64,000 nucleotides of DNA, taken from Kitagawia praeruptora (Eukaryota > Streptophyta > Magnoliopsida > Apiales > Apiaceae). The position numbers were made by a program, and so were the translations under genes. The stretch covers positions 60,001,501 through 60,065,500 of the forward strand of contig CM075354.1 in assembly GCA_037693485.1 (NCBI GenBank), in the 5' to 3' direction. A model generated the notes under the pieces. It made no database searches and was not told the origin of the DNA. It saw only the letters and a program-made list of their open reading frames with translations. Below, one piece after another: positions 23,209-37,532 of the stretch (within the stretch, counting starts at the first letter, position 1; each line of letters starts with the position of its first letter).

Positions 23209-23501
23209 CCCTGACAATCGATTGTCAGGGACCAGTTATTTAACAATTTGCTTCTAAGCCATTGGATCAATGATCCAACGGCCCTCTTGGATTAAAAAAA
23301 ATTTTCCTCTCCGCTATAATTTTCGTAGATAGGCTAATTGCCTGTTCGCTGTAATTTTCCGCGGATAGGAAAGAACCTATCCGCGAAAAATTATAGCGGA
23401 CAAACAAATTTTTTGTTATCCACGGGGGCCGTTGGATCGTTGATCCAACGGCTTAGAAGCAGATTGTTAAATAACTGGTCCCTGACAATCGATTGTCAGG
23501 G
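23209..23501. mobile_element. Foldback MITE with long inverted arms
   Basis: About 90 bases at each end are inverted copies: CCCTGACAATCGATTGTC at both tips, then GGACCAGTTATTTAACAAT, GCTTCTAAGCC and TTGGATCAnnGATCCAACGG. The tips are themselves palindromic. The central part has CCGCTATAATTTTC blocks in both orientations. No TSD can be fixed. Confidence 0.8.
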
Positions 23502-24569
23502 TTGCATAAACACATATTTGTGACTGAGAAGATCAGACAACTGAGCAAAATGGTCAAAAGAGTATAATCTGTTTCACTATTTTATTATTCATTTGCCTCG
23601 GTTTCTTCACTAAACTTCTTGTATATGTCCCCCTTATAAAATTCTCTAGTTCATAGCACCAAAATGAGAGAAGCAAAAGCTCCAAAGCATGCAGCAGCAG
23701 CCAGAATCATGAAAGATTGCTTATAACAATGAGTACCAATTCAAGTCAGCTGCCCACTTGATGATCTGTGCATGTTTTTACGTGAAAGATCTTTCAGTGC
23801 CTCGTGATCATACAAAACTCCGGTGACCCTTACGTTTAGTATGTAAGAACTAATAGGACTTGCCAACTGCCCCACATTGAACAAGGTAGCGTAGTGCTTC
23901 AGGCCAAATATCTCAGATATTAATGCATTGAGTAATGGAAACTGTGCTCCAAATGAAAATCCGATGATTACAGATGCCACGCACACTGATCCCAGGACAG
24001 GAAAGGCTATAAGGAGGTGACCAACACATGACAAGAAGAGGAAGAGTGTTGTCATAAGAGGCCTGGGAAATTTATATTTAACTAATAGTTTTTCGTAGAC
24101 CAGACCAGCAAATATTCTTCCAAAGTAGTTCCATATGCTTACTAGAGATACGAACGTGTTTATGTTTTTCATTGGATATCCCAGTGACTCTTCAATTTGA
24201 CCCAAATTATCTATTGCAGTCAAGTTTGAGCCGATTCCACAAGCTGTTGAGATTAGCAAAATTAACATGTCTAGACTAAATAGCGCTTGTAAGATTGTGT
24301 AATCTTCTCCTCTTGGTGGCTTACTACATATATCGGAAAAACAAGTTCTTGGTATTTCTTCTGGTCTCGTGGTTGATTGTGCCGGTACCTCAATCCTCAC
24401 ATCATTAGCGGAAATTTTCTTTTGGTTCCAGAGAAATAACTCTTCTCGGGATAAATAGAGGAAAAAAGAGTAGACCACAAACTATAGTAGCACTAGCATC
24501 ATAAGCAACTGGTGGAAAAGTTACCAGTTTTTGAGGTATTGTCATGGCCATTAGAAACAATTGTAATAC

Positions 24570-25247
24570 CGTTAGGAATTCCCGTTTCCTGTCTTTGCGT
24601 AAATTAAATACGGAGATTATAACAGTCAATAATAATAATAGATATTGACAGATGAACACCAAGATTTATACGTGGAAAACCCCCTTAAGCCAAAGAGGTA
24701 AAAACCACGGGACCTGCTCCGAATGTTTCCACTATAATAATAATAATGGTTACAATATTCTCTCTCAAGTTTACGAAGTAACACTTGAGGCACAACTAAA
24801 TAGAAATACAGCGATTCACTACTCCTTTGGTACTGGACCGGATAACCTGGACAGAACTATCCCTTCGGTACTTGGCCGAATAATTACCTGGAGGACTCCC
24901 CTTGTTGCAGCTGCAATGGCTGGACGAACTCCTAATGCTGTAGACCCAGATGGCTACAGCCCGACCAAACTCTCACATTAACTCACCCGGAACGAAAGAA
25001 TAGAGTAGCACGAGGGCCCCCTATCCTGACCTGCCTGAAACTACCACAAGGTAAGTTTCCTACTAGACGGACTATCTAGCAGCTATGATGGAGAGAAGAG
25101 AGTAAGATGTTTTGGTGTTTGGTGTGTTTTGGTAATGAAGGGAGAGGGGGTATTTATAGGAGGGGTTTGTAGTAGGTGAGTGGGTTGGTGAAGTTTGAAA
25201 AATAAAAGAGTTGGTGGAAGGAAGGCAGCTAAGGCTGCAGCCTAACA
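24570..25247 (-). repeat. Copia-A 3' LTR
   Basis: 678 bp ending GCAGCCTAACA on the plus strand. By eye it differs at about four or five of the first 131 positions from the other LTR. Confidence 0.93.
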
Positions 25248-25277
25248 ATCTCCCCTTCTTTCCAAACTCACAGCTCT

Positions 25278-28200
25278 TCACTTGCACTCCATACCTGCAC
25301 CCTGTTTGCACAGCTCAAACTTTTCTCGCGGAACCACCTTTATCATCATATCAGACGGATTCTTATCCGTGTGTATCTTCTCTATCTGTATTACCCCATC
25401 TTCAACATGTTCCCGTAGCCAATGGTAACATACATTAATATGCTTAGTACGACTGTGACAAGTAGCATTCTTGCTCAAGTCAATAGCACTCTGGCTATCA
25501 CAATATAACTCAAAGTTGTCTTGCTTCCGACCTAATTCTTGGAGAAATCGCTTTAACCAAACCAGCTCCTTGCCTGCTTCACAAGCAACAATATAATCTG
25601 ATTCGATTGTTGACAACGCAACACCCTTTTGCAACTTGGACTGCCATGCTACAGCTCCCCCCGCAAAAGTGAAAAGCATCCCTGACGTGGACTTCATCCC
25701 ATCTGGATGTCCTGCCATGTCAGCATCTGTAAAACCTTCCAAGACTGGTTCACCATGTCCATACTTCAAGCATAACCCGGAAGTGCCCTTGAGATATATG
25801 AGAATCCACTTAACTGCTTCCCAATGCTTTCTTCCTGGATTTGACAGATATCTACTCACAACTCCAACAGCATGAGCAATATTTGGTCTTGTACAAACCA
25901 ATGCATACATAAGACTCCCCACTGCGGATGAATAGGGAACTTCCTCCATATCCTCCTTCTCCTTGTCTGTTGACGGACACATTTTCCTGTCCAGTTTAAA
26001 ATGTCCCGCCAATGGTATGCTAACAGGTTTAGCATCATTCATATTGAACCTTTTCAATACCCGTTCAATATATCCCTGTTGTGAAAGCCACAACCTCCGA
26101 GTTGTTCTGTCATGAACAATCTTCATCCCTAGGATTTGTTTTGCTGGACCCGAGTCTTTCATATCAAAGAACTTGGACAAATCTTCTTTCAGCTTGCGGA
26201 TCATGTTAGCATCTTGGCCGACCACTAACATATCATAAACACAAAGAAGCAGGATAATGAAGTTATCGTTAGGAAACTTTTGCACATAAGCACAGTGATC
26301 GGATGCAGTTCTCTTGAACTTATGATTCCTCATGAATGAATCAAACTTTTTGTACCACTGTCTTGGCGCTTGCTTAAGCCCGTATAAACTCTTCTTGAGT
26401 TTACAAACCATGTGCTCCTTCCCTTTCACTTCAAATCCTTCTGGCTGGTGCATGTAGATCTCTTCCTTCAAATCTCCATGAAGGAATGCAGTTTTCACAT
26501 CTAACTGCTCAAGCTCAAGATCTATGCTAGCCGCTAATCCGAGAACTGTTCGGATTATTGTCATCTTTAAAACCGGAGAAAAGATTTCATCGAAATCAAT
26601 GCCTTCCTTCTGTGCAAAGCCTTTAACCACCAAGCATGCTTTATACTTTACAAGCTTTTCATCATCCCTTTTTACTTTGATGACCCATTTGTTCCTCAAA
26701 GCCTTCCATCCTCTCGGAAGTGTAGTCAACTCATAAGTTTCATTCTTGTTTAAAGAATCCATCTCCTCTTGCATTGCTTTCAACCAGCAATTGCTTTCTT
26801 TATGAGTCTTGACTTCCCCAAAGGTCTCGGGCTCCCCCTCATCAGCAATTAAGATATACTCGGATGAAAGATATCTTCCTGATGGTCTCCGTTCTCTCAT
26901 AGAACGTTGTGGCTGAGTTTCTCTAGCTTCAGGCTGAGGCGGTAGCTTCCCTGTTCAGCAGCCTCATCATCTGCCATATCATCTCCCCCATCTTTTAATG
27001 TTTCTGGATTTCTAGCTTGCCTTGGTTGTTGAGTGCTCCCAAAATTCTCATAATTTTGAGACTCATGGAAAACCACATCTCTGCTCCTGAATATCTTCTT
27101 CGATTCAGGATTCCACAACCGATACCCAAACTATGGATCCCCATTGGCAACGAGAATACACGGAGTTGCTTTATCTTCAAGCTTTGTTCTATGCTCCTTT
27201 GGGATGTGTGCAAAAGCCTTGCATCCAAACACCCGCAAGTAGGAATAGGAAACATTCTTTCCTAACCAGATCTTATCTGGAATCTCAAAATTCAGAGGTG
27301 CCGATGGAGATCGATTGATCAAGTAGCAAGCTGTTCTTACAGCTTTTCCCCAAAATGACTTCGGCAATTTAGACATTTTCAACATGCATCTGACTCGTTC
27401 AGCAATGGTGCGGTTCATTCTTTCCGCAACTCCATTCTGTTGTGGGGCGCCAGGAACTGTTCTTTCATGCTGGATACCATGCTTTGTAAGGTACTCTTGA
27501 AACTCTTTTGAAGTGTACTCCCCCCCGTTGTCACTACGAAGGCACTTCAGTTGTTTCCTTGTTGATCTTTCAACCATGGCATGAAACTTCTGGAAGTACT
27601 CAAACACTTGATCTTTGGATTTGAGTATCTCAACCCACACCTTTCGAGATGCTTCATCAATGAAGGTAACAAAGTACCTATTTCTGCCTAAGGACTCCAC
27701 CTCAAACGGACCACATACATTAGAATAAACTCTTTCTAACAGCTCCGACTTTTTCTTCAATGGACTGCTAAAAGATACTCTATGTTGTTTCCCGAATAAA
27801 CAATATTCGCACGGCTGCAATGCAGTTCCTTTAGCAAACGGAATGAGGGATTTCTTTGCTAGAATCTGCAGCCCTTTCTCGCTCATGTGACCAAGCCTCT
27901 TGTGCCACAAACTTGCTGAAGCTTCATCTTCAACTGTATTCAACTCATTTGAACACATCATCACTTGTGTCTTGTACAAAGAACCACAAGTGGATCCTCT
28001 TGCAACCACCAACGAACTCGTAGTAAGCTTCCACCTTCCACTACTGAAGGTATTTACGTACCCATGCTTGTCTAGCGCCATGCCGGAAATCAAGTTGAGC
28101 CGTAAGTCCGGAACATGCCTGACATCTTTCAAAGTCATTGAACAACCCGTGTTTGTCTCAATACAGATGTCACCAATGCCTATGATTTTTGACTGATCCG

Positions 28201-29147
28201 AGTTACCCATTCTTACAGTACCAAATTCCCCTAACTTGTATGTCGTAAAGAATTCCTGAGTGGGTGTTGCATGATACGTTGCTCCAATATCTATCACCCA
28301 AAAGAAAGGATCACAACATCTTCTGTCATAGCAGCTGTTGTACTTTTCTCGGCATGTTTCCCTTGCTGACCATTGTTTTGTTGCTTGAGCCAGGCCTTAC
28401 AATCCTTTTTGTAATGACCCTTCTTCTTACAATAGTAGCATTCAACATTGGCATTTGATTTACCACCGAAATTCCTAAAATTCCTACTTTTACTACGCCC
28501 TTGGTTTGTCTCCTTGTAGTTGCTTCTACCCCTGTTCTCAATAACAAGAGCCTGGGAATCTTGGCTGACTTCTTGTACCTTTCTTCTCAGGATTCACTAA
28601 GGATACTCTGCTTAATTGATCGTAACATTAGTTGCTCAGTTGGTACATCATTAGTTAATGTCACCACTAGCGTATCCCAGCCGGATGGTAAAGTATTGAG
28701 AAGAAATATGGCTTGGAATTTCTGTTCAAACTCCATCTTCATATTTGATAGTTGATTTAACAACCCTTGAAATTCGCTCATATGCTCTGACATGTTGTTC
28801 CCATCCTGGTACCTCATGTTCACCAGCCGACGAACTAGAAAAGTTACATTTTGTGAACTTTTCTCTTGGAACGTAGACTATAATGTCGTCCAAAGAGTAT
28901 AAGCGTCTTCTTCTTCTTCTTCAGAGACATGATGATACTCCGAATTATCAATCCATCGACGAATGAGACTGATAGTTTTCATGTTCATCTTCTTCCAGTC
29001 AGCATCAGACTTTGTTGCAGGTTTGACTCCTTTCAGCTCCACCAGATCAAACAAGTCCTTACTATAAAGCAAATCCTTTATTCTGCTTTTCCACATCGGA
29101 TAATTTGAAGCTGTTAGGCTTACCATTACATTGGAAGAATCATCCAT
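25278..29147 (-). pseudogene. Copia-A gag-pol polyprotein, inactivated
   Basis: The order on the minus strand is gag (from the ATG at 29147: NYPMWKSRIKDLLYSKDLFD), zinc knuckle CYYCKKKGHYKKDC (28399-28440), protease, GAG-pre-integrase, integrase, RT and RNase H. This is the Ty1/Copia order with integrase before RT. Damage is visible in several places. The gag has stops and frameshifts between 28586 and 28878. The protease reads DIGATYHA instead of D-S/T-G-A. The first integrase acidic residue appears as YSNVCGPF instead of a D before V. The RT active site, normally YVDD, reads CVYD in LLLCVYDMLVVG. Integrase (27131-28297) and RT-RNase H (25278-26900) are long open frames in different phases. 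The RNase H part ends KIHTDKNPSDMMIK. Confidence 0.93.
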
Positions 29148-29317
29148 TTTAATTTACCAAAGACTATGGGAATCTAACTTAGAACCACACAAGTTGGCCA
29201 GGAAGGTGGATGTGTTTGGGGAGCCTTCCGTATTAGTACGGCGCTTTATCAAGTAACCACTGCGCACAAAGCACTTTCCTAGACACCAACAACGTGGGCC
29301 CCAGCTCTGATACCAAC

Positions 29318-29448
29318 TGTTAGGAATTCCCGTTTCTTGTCTTTGCATAAATTAAATACGGAGATTATAACAGTCAATAATAATAACAGATATTGACAGA
29401 TGAACACCAAGATTTATACGTGGAAAACCCCCTTAAGACAAAGAGGTA
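29318..29448 (-). repeat. Copia-A 5' LTR, distal piece
   Basis: Begins TGTTAGGAATTCCC and stops at AGGTA, the target of Copia-B. The rest of this LTR resumes at 42618. Confidence 0.93.
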
Positions 29449-29746
29449 TGAGAAAACCAGCATTTAGATTAACAAAATAAATGCATAAAAGTGAAAATAA
29501 CTTTGTTGGATGCGCAAGATATGTCTGAGGGTCTCAACCCTAAATGATTCTCATTGCAAAGACTATATACTGATATCTACCTACTACAATCCAAAAACAT
29601 CTATGTACAGCTCATTACTTATCACAATTACAAGCAGACAAAAAAACTGAACTAATGGTCCAGACTATACTACAACTAACTGCAGGTGATAACAAAACAA
29701 ATAACTAAAATCAAAGAACTAAAACTAATGATCTTATAATTCTACA
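29449..29746 (-). repeat. Copia-B 3' LTR
   Basis: 298 bp, differing from the other LTR at about five positions by eye (about 1.7%). Confidence 0.95.
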
Positions 29747-32700
29747 CCCCCCTTCAAGTTGGACTTGAGAAAGATTTACAAGTCCTAACTTGGCACTAAG
29801 AAAATCATGTTGGTGTGAGGGTAAGGACTTTGTAAGAATATCAGCAAGTTGGAGCGTAGACTTCACGTGAGATGTAGAAACAAATCCAGCATCTATATTT
29901 TCTCTGATATAATAACAATCTAACTTGAAATGCTTTGTCCTTTCGTGATAAGCTTGATTGTGGGCAATGTACTCTGCAGATTTGTTATCACAAAATAGCG
30001 TAATGGGTTGAAGTACATCTTCAAAAATTCCAGCAACCCATGCCAATTCACTTGTGGTTTGTGACATGCTTTTAAGCTCAGCTTCACAGGAGGATTTAGA
30101 GACGACTTTTTGTTTCTTTGTTTTCCAAGAAACCAAAGAGATCCTAAGAACACACAAAAACCAGTGAGAGATCGTCCAGTGAAAGCGCAATTTCCCCAAT
30201 CTTCATCACTATAACCAACTACAATATGATCATTTTTCTTGGGATAAAACAACCCTAATTCCACTGTTCCTTTAAGATATCGAATGAAATGCATAGCAGC
30301 TTGCCAATGGGGCTTTCTGGGACAACTAACATATTGACTTAGTTGCTGGACTGAAAAGGTTAAATCCGGCCTTGTTAAATTCAAGTAAAGTAATCTCCTA
30401 ATTAATCTCCTGTATTGTTCAGGATTCTCTACTAACTCACCTTCATCTGGTGAAAGTTTGATACCTTTTGGAAAAGGAAATTGCGTAATTAAACAATTTT
30501 CCATGCCTGTGTCTTTTACTATATCCAAAGCATACTTTCTTTGATTAATCATAGTTCCTTTATTCCCTCGTGCAACCTCGATTCCTAAAAAATATCTCAG
30601 ATTCCCAAGATCCTTTATTGTAAAGGCTTGATTCAAAATATCTTTCACTTCCGCAATAGATTCAACATCATCACCTGTGATGATTAAACCATCTACATAA
30701 ACTAGTACGATGCAACATTTACCATGTCTTTCCCTAATAAACATAGAATTGTCCCTTTGACATTGTAGGAAATTATGCTCAATTAACAACCCTCTTAATT
30801 CTACGTTCCACTGCCTTGATGCTTGTCTCAGGCCATACAAGCTTTTCTTTAACTTTAATACCTTTCCTGGTGGCACACCTTTATATCCATTCGGGACCTT
30901 TACGTACACATCTTCCTCCAAAGTACCATGTAAGAATGTATTGTTTATATCGACTTGATGCAGATTCCAATTTTTGTTTGTTGCTAATGCAATAAGAATT
31001 CTTACAGGAGCAAATTTCGCCACAGGAGAAAAGGTGGCTTTGTAGTCCTTATCTGGAATTTGCTTATCCCCTCTAACGACCAGCCTTGCCTTCAGTCTTT
31101 CCACGCTTCTATCTGGTTTGAATTTAATTTTGTACACCCACTTAGTATCAATGGCTTTGTGTCCTTCAGGGAGGTCAGTAATCTCCCAACTTCCATTCCT
31201 TTCTATGGTTGCAAATTCTTCTTCCATAGCATCTATCCATTCATCTTTCAGTGCAGCTTCTTTATAGTTATGTGGATCTTCTATCTTCATGACATTATTC
31301 AAAGATGCTTGATAATCTGAACTATAAAAATTCAGATTGTCCAGGTCCGTGTGAATTAAATTCACACTAGCATTATTCTGATTTTCTTTCACGTTTCTTT
31401 TCTTCAAATATTCACTTTCATAATCTTTAAATCTAGAAGGAATTTTGCTTTGCCTCATTGGTCTTTCAGTTGTATCCATACTTGGCTCTGGTTGTCATAA
31501 TTGAACATTCTCCCTCGCAACTTCATCTCTAGCCCATTGAGCATCATTTGTCATCCTGATTTCAGCAGCATCCCCAAAATCCTGAATTTCAGCATTACTT
31601 CTCTCTTCTGATGTCGAATCTGAAAAAGGAGGTACAGGTGTATGTCGTTCCTCATCAAACAACTCTTCTTCATTCAATAATTCTGGCATATTAACCACAC
31701 TATGTGGTTTATTAGCAATCTCATCTGCAGTTTGCTTAAAAGGAAATATATGTTCCTTAAATTCAACATCTCTTGAGACAAAAATTCTTTTTGATTCTAA
31801 CTCAAGTAGCTTGTAAGCTTTTTGTCCACCTGGATACCCCAACAGAACGCACTTCACAGCTTTTGGTGCAAATTTATCTCCTTTTATATGAGTGTTTAAT
31901 GCATAACATAAACATCCCATAACTTTCAGATGATAATAATCAGGCATTTTCTTCATTAACTTCTCATAAGGGCTTTTCCAGTTTAGCACAGAAGATGGGA
32001 GTAAATTTATGATGTGAGTTGCAGCTAAAACTCAATCTCCCTATAAATTATTCGGCATTCCTGCATGTAATTTAATAGCTCCAGCTGTTTCAATTAAATG
32101 CCTATGCTTCCTTTCAACTCTACCATTCTGTTGTGGCACACCAGCTACACTTTTTTGATGATATATTCCATTTATTTTAAACATTTCAGTGCATTCAGTA
32201 TTCAATATCTCAGTTCCGTTATCACTTCTTATTATTATTATTTTTGTTTTGAACTGATTTGCAACATAAATCAAAAAATCTCTAAGAACCCCACTGACTT
32301 GTTCTTTATTAGACAACAAGTATGTCCAAGTGGCTCTAGAATTGTAATCTAATATAGTAAGGAAATAAGATGCTCCATTAATGCCTTGTGTTCTATAAGG
32401 ACCCCATAGATCTACATGCACCAATTCAAATAATTCACTAGCAATAGAATCACTAGGAGAGAAAGGCAATTTATGATGCTTAGCTAAACAACAAGTATCA
32501 CAAAAATACTGATTTAAACTTTTACAATCGCAAAAGGATAATTGTTTCATCTTAGACAAAGAGGTGTGTCCCAATCTTTCATGAAGCAAATCTAAGCGAT
32601 TCTTGGTTTTACAACTTAAAGCATTACTAGCACACAACTCTAAATTCTTATTTTTAGCATCCAATTTCCTCCGATCTTCAAGCAACACCAACTTGTACAA

Positions 32701-33933
32701 TCCTCCTTTCTCATCTCCATATCCAAGTGTTTTCCCTCTAATAGGGTCCTGAAAAGAACATCCACCATCAGTAAACATGATCTTCACATTTCCATCTTTT
32801 ACAAGTTTACTCACCGAAAGCAAATTGAGCTTAAACTCAGGCATGTATAAAACATTTTTAAGTGTAAATTCTGGACTTAATACTATTGTTCCAATTTGCT
32901 TGACTGATCTAGTACTACCATCTAGCATCCCTACATTGACTCCTTTACTTAAATCCCTCAATTCACTAAATATATTTCTGCTACTAGCCATGTGGTCAGA
33001 AGCTCCGGAATCTATTATCCAAGAATTTTTATCATACATGTCATGATAAGAACACGCATTTAAAGTAGATATCATACCTGCAAAGTTGCACCCGTTATTG
33101 TTTCCTGCTCCACCTCCTCCTTGTTGCTTTTGATTCATGACCTTTAGTACCTCTTGAACAACTGCACTCAACATCTCTGTGTTATGTTTAGCACTCTTGT
33201 TATCGTCTTCAAAGTTTACAGATTCCAACGGATTGTCCTGCATTCCATGGTCTGTAATAGCATTTACATTAGCAGCATATCTCCCCGTCCTTGCACCATT
33301 AGGCCTCAATTTCGTGTACCATGAGCTTGAAACACTCATCCTTGCTATGCCCTGTGAACTTACAATGTTCACATTTCTTTTTGTTTTTCTCTTCTTTACT
33401 CTCTCTTTTCTGATAGTTGCTTGTTGCATTTGTATTTCTCTGGTGAGGGTAATTTATTTGTTGTTTTCCTGCCAATAGAGCATTTCCCTCTACGCTTGAT
33501 TCCATCAGACCAGATATTTCTTTTTGTTTCTCCACTTGCAACACCAGCTGATATGCCTTGTTCACACTTGGTAAAGGCTCCATCCCTATGATGTATTGCT
33601 TCTGATTATCATAACCTCCATTCAGACCCATTAGAAACTCAATGACTTTGTTCTTTTCTTCCCTCTCACTTAATTTTTTAAGCATATCGCAAGTGCATTT
33701 AGATATAGCATCACAACTACAAATGGGAAACCCTTCTATGTTACTCATCTTATCCCAATATCCTTTTAATTTTCCATAATACTCAGACATATTCATGTTA
33801 TTTTGTTTCAAATCACTCAACTCTTTCTTAAGCATGTACAATTCTGGTGCATTTGACTGTCAATACATTTCAGATAACTCATCCCAAAACTCTTTAGCAG
33901 AGTTCACAAGCAACATTTGTTCCGCTATGCTAG

Positions 33934-35579
33934 TGTTATGCTAAACTCACGCAAGCGTACGTGGTCACAAGTAATATATAAGGTTAAGTCCAAATTCGTT
34001 CCCACAGGGATCAAGTTATGGTTCTATTCAGTAAATATGCCTATGCAACAATGTATGGTTATTATGCACTGCTAAGAAAAATAACAAATATGGGTTTGAT
34101 TACCTAAATTAAACTAAAGTGCAAATTTATAAACTAAGAATTAAACAATTAACGAGAATAACAATCGAATTACTTATATGAGAATAAACATGGAATCCTA
34201 GTTTCATCATCTACTTCACTTAGAGTTGCAGCCTTTAATTAAAACATGCGATGGTTTTGATACCTGATCGAATAACACGAAAAGAGTAAAAGTTACCTCT
34301 CGGTATACTAGTACCAATCTACGCATACATCCACAAAAGAGATAGAAGATGAATAGGCACCTATTATGTTTAGACCCTATATCTCTATAGAATTTGAAAA
34401 CATAAAGGTTGAAGCACAAGTTATCCACTTAGATCACATAGGGTAGCATAATATCTCTATTCATGCCACAAATCATGATGTTAAAACATCAACCTATCCT
34501 ATGCTAGCATGGCAAGTTCTAAATCTCAAGATCCACTCTCGTTTAGCAAGAGATTAACTATTCAATTTAGATGTTAGCTACGCATCTAAAAGCATTAAGT
34601 TTAACCATACGAGGATATCAAGAATTCACCACACATAAATCTTTAAGGCATGCAAACTACTAAGCTACATAGATAAATCCACTAGGATCCCATGACAACG
34701 ATTAGTTCATAATCGAACCTTTCGTCACCATGGGATTTGACGAAAGCATGATATTAAACAAGAATAAGAAGATGAATAAATCAATAATAGAATAAGGTTT
34801 AGTGAACAAATCCGTGAAAGTAACAAGCATCCAAAAGATACGCCTCCACAAAGGAATACAAGAAAATTATATCTAGATCTTCTTGTCGTCACGATCCTCG
34901 CCTTGGCTTCTCTCTCTCGTGCTCTGATCGAATTGTGTGTAGATGTGTAAGTGATTATTTTTCTGTGCCCCAAGGTGTGTATTTATAGCCCCCAAGTGCC
35001 TCCTTGACCAAGCAATTACCGTAATTGAAATAGGATAGAATTCCGGTAATTTTCCTTTCTTGAATTGAATAGAATTGCAATTCCCATGTTTAATTATGAT
35101 TCTGGAACGTTCTGGTCATACAAAACAATTGCCATATTGAATAGGAGAAGAATTGAGGAAGTTTCCCATTAGAAATCAGATTTCAGGAACATTCTGCCAT
35201 TTTTTTCCCGCAGACAGGCGCGGCCGCGCGCACCATAGTTCATTCCCAGCGCGCCCGCGCTCAAAGCTTTCCTGAAATTTATCCAACCGCGCCCGCGCGC
35301 TCCCATAGTAGAAACTGGGCGCGCCCGCGCTCAGTACTGAATATGCAGACTGCCTTTTCTTCTTTTACTGATTCCTTCTCCATTTCCTTTTGCAACTTCA
35401 ACACTTGATCTTTTGAGCTTAAACAACACCATATAATCACTGACAAACCCATACTTGCACCTCAAAACCTATCCTGCACAATTCTCACAAAATACATTAA
35501 AACACACCAATACTTGAGATACAAAACACCAATTTAAGCCGAAACGAAGCGATCCAAGTGGATATAAATCCACTTATCA
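33934..35579 (-). repeat. Gypsy 3' LTR
   Basis: 1646 bp. It contains a GC-rich block at about 35208-35335 with repeated GCGCGCCCGCGCT words. The small ORFs in it are repeated in the other LTR and are not genes. Confidence 0.96.
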
Positions 35580-37532
35580 CACCCCCAAACTTAAACCGAT
35601 GCTTGTCCTCAAGCATAAACAAACAAAAATATATACAACTAGCTAGTACCACTTCCGTAGGTGATCACGGTTGCATTTGGCATATGTAACAAGCCCTTTA
35701 AACCCCTAGGCAGCCCTAGTGGACGAGTAAGGTCTCGTGAGGGCCTACAGCGAATGTACCCACAAAATCCATTTAACCTAATGCAATGCAATGCATGAAT
35801 GCAACTAATATGAAAAATGCAATTAATCTAATCTACCATACCTTCAATTCCTCTCATGCCATATCAACTTAAGAATCAAAGTAAATACGCAATGTCTTGG
35901 TGTCGAAAGTGCAAGTATTCACATAGTCTACTCAATGAACATGCATAAGTTCTCACAAGCCCATGTCAAGTGTAAGAATAAGTTAGTAAACATGCTAAGC
36001 CTACAAGAGCACATCTTTGAGACAAAACTCGGGATCTCATGCGCAAAAACAAGCAAACACTCACAATCCACTCACAAAAGAATATTCACTCAAGAACAAG
36101 GGTAAGTGTATCACTCAATTCCAACAAAATCATAAGCATGCTTGACATTGGTATCAATCTAACTCTTAACACAACATACATTAATGACGATAATCAAAAG
36201 GTCTTTATTTGGGTTGTAACGGGGCTAGGGACAAGGTATGTCAAATAAGCCAAAACAGGTGAAGTGTCAAAAGCTAGTAAGTACCATAATAAATCATACA
36301 CAACACCATATTTCCCCCCACATAATTTTTACTCAAAACAAACACTCGACTAGTCGACTAAAAATAGGATCACAACAACACAAACATGCTCTCATAATAT
36401 ATTTTTTTATTTTTCTTTTCTTTTTTTTTTTTATTTTTCCTTTTTTTTCCTCTTTTTTTTTCTTTCTCTTTTTTCGAGAGCTAAATATAACACAAAAAAT
36501 AATATAAACAATAACAATGATCCCACAATTTTATTACATATGCCGACTATCAAGTAAACAACCCCAATTTTCAATATTTCCCCCAAAAGTATGACCAACA
36601 ATAAACCCCTCCTTATATACCTTATTACTCCCTTAAGCACTCTACTAGCCTTTGACAATGTAGGTTCAAATTAATGTAAGGCCAATACAAGAAAAATGTC
36701 TAGGCAAGTAATGTGGTATGTTACCGAAAAAAAAAAAATAGGATTAAGCTCAACGGGTTAACTAATTGATCATGTAAACATGGTGTGGTAATATGGGAAA
36801 ATATGCGGTTATTCCTAAGTGCCTTTATCATTTTAATCGTCAAATAATGTCATGCGTTTCAAGAAAGATCTCAAACAACTGCTAGCAATGCAAACAATCC
36901 GTGGACACTCAAGCAAACGAATAAATTGCAACAAATATGCAATAAGGCTCAAAAACTCACTTGGTGGAAAAACATACTCAATCCCAAGCAAAAATCTCTC
37001 TAATGCACCGACTTGTATTCAAAGCATGCAAACTAAATCATCTTGCACATATTCATGTCCTTCTAATCACTTACAACATTCAATAAGTCTACTAGCTTCA
37101 ACTTACTAGTGTATGTGTGTGCACAAGAACAAAGCATATCACTTCTCAATCAAAAGCGTCAACAACACAAAATTCCTATCAAGCATGGGTGCAAATGCAA
37201 ACTATTATGAACTCACATGAAATACGAACATAAAAACAGACTGTCCTAAATGAAACAAACATAGATAATACGAACAAATATATGCATGAATTACGACTAA
37301 TATGCAAAACATGATATCCTACATGAACACAATGACTCACAAATACTACTAACACATATACATACTACTTATCCCCCAAACCACCCCCAAACTTATAATA
37401 TTCAATGTCCACATTGAATGGAAGTAAATACGAGGGATAGCAGAAAACATACCTAGAAACACTGAAACACATGGGTTGCCTCCCACGAAGCGCTGTCGTT
37501 AACGTCATTTAGCCGGACAAATATGATTCAAA
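35580..37532 (-). other. Non-coding internal region of the Gypsy element
   Basis: This is where pol would lie in a full element. It holds no RT or integrase match. A T-rich run at 36400-36475 and many short A-rich words are seen. Minus-strand text just after the gag stop includes GCGCTTCGTGGGAGGCAACC, typical of the non-coding tail of such Gypsy elements. Confidence 0.7.

Noticed and set aside
24652..24981. Plus-strand 109-codon ORF
   Set aside because: It is antisense within the Copia-A LTR, and its relative in the other LTR is split by Copia-B.
34216..34973. Two small minus-strand ORFs (70 and 82 codons), repeated at 40573-41330
   Set aside because: They lie in the two Gypsy LTRs and are copied only because the LTR is duplicated. 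No domain or codon signal supports them.
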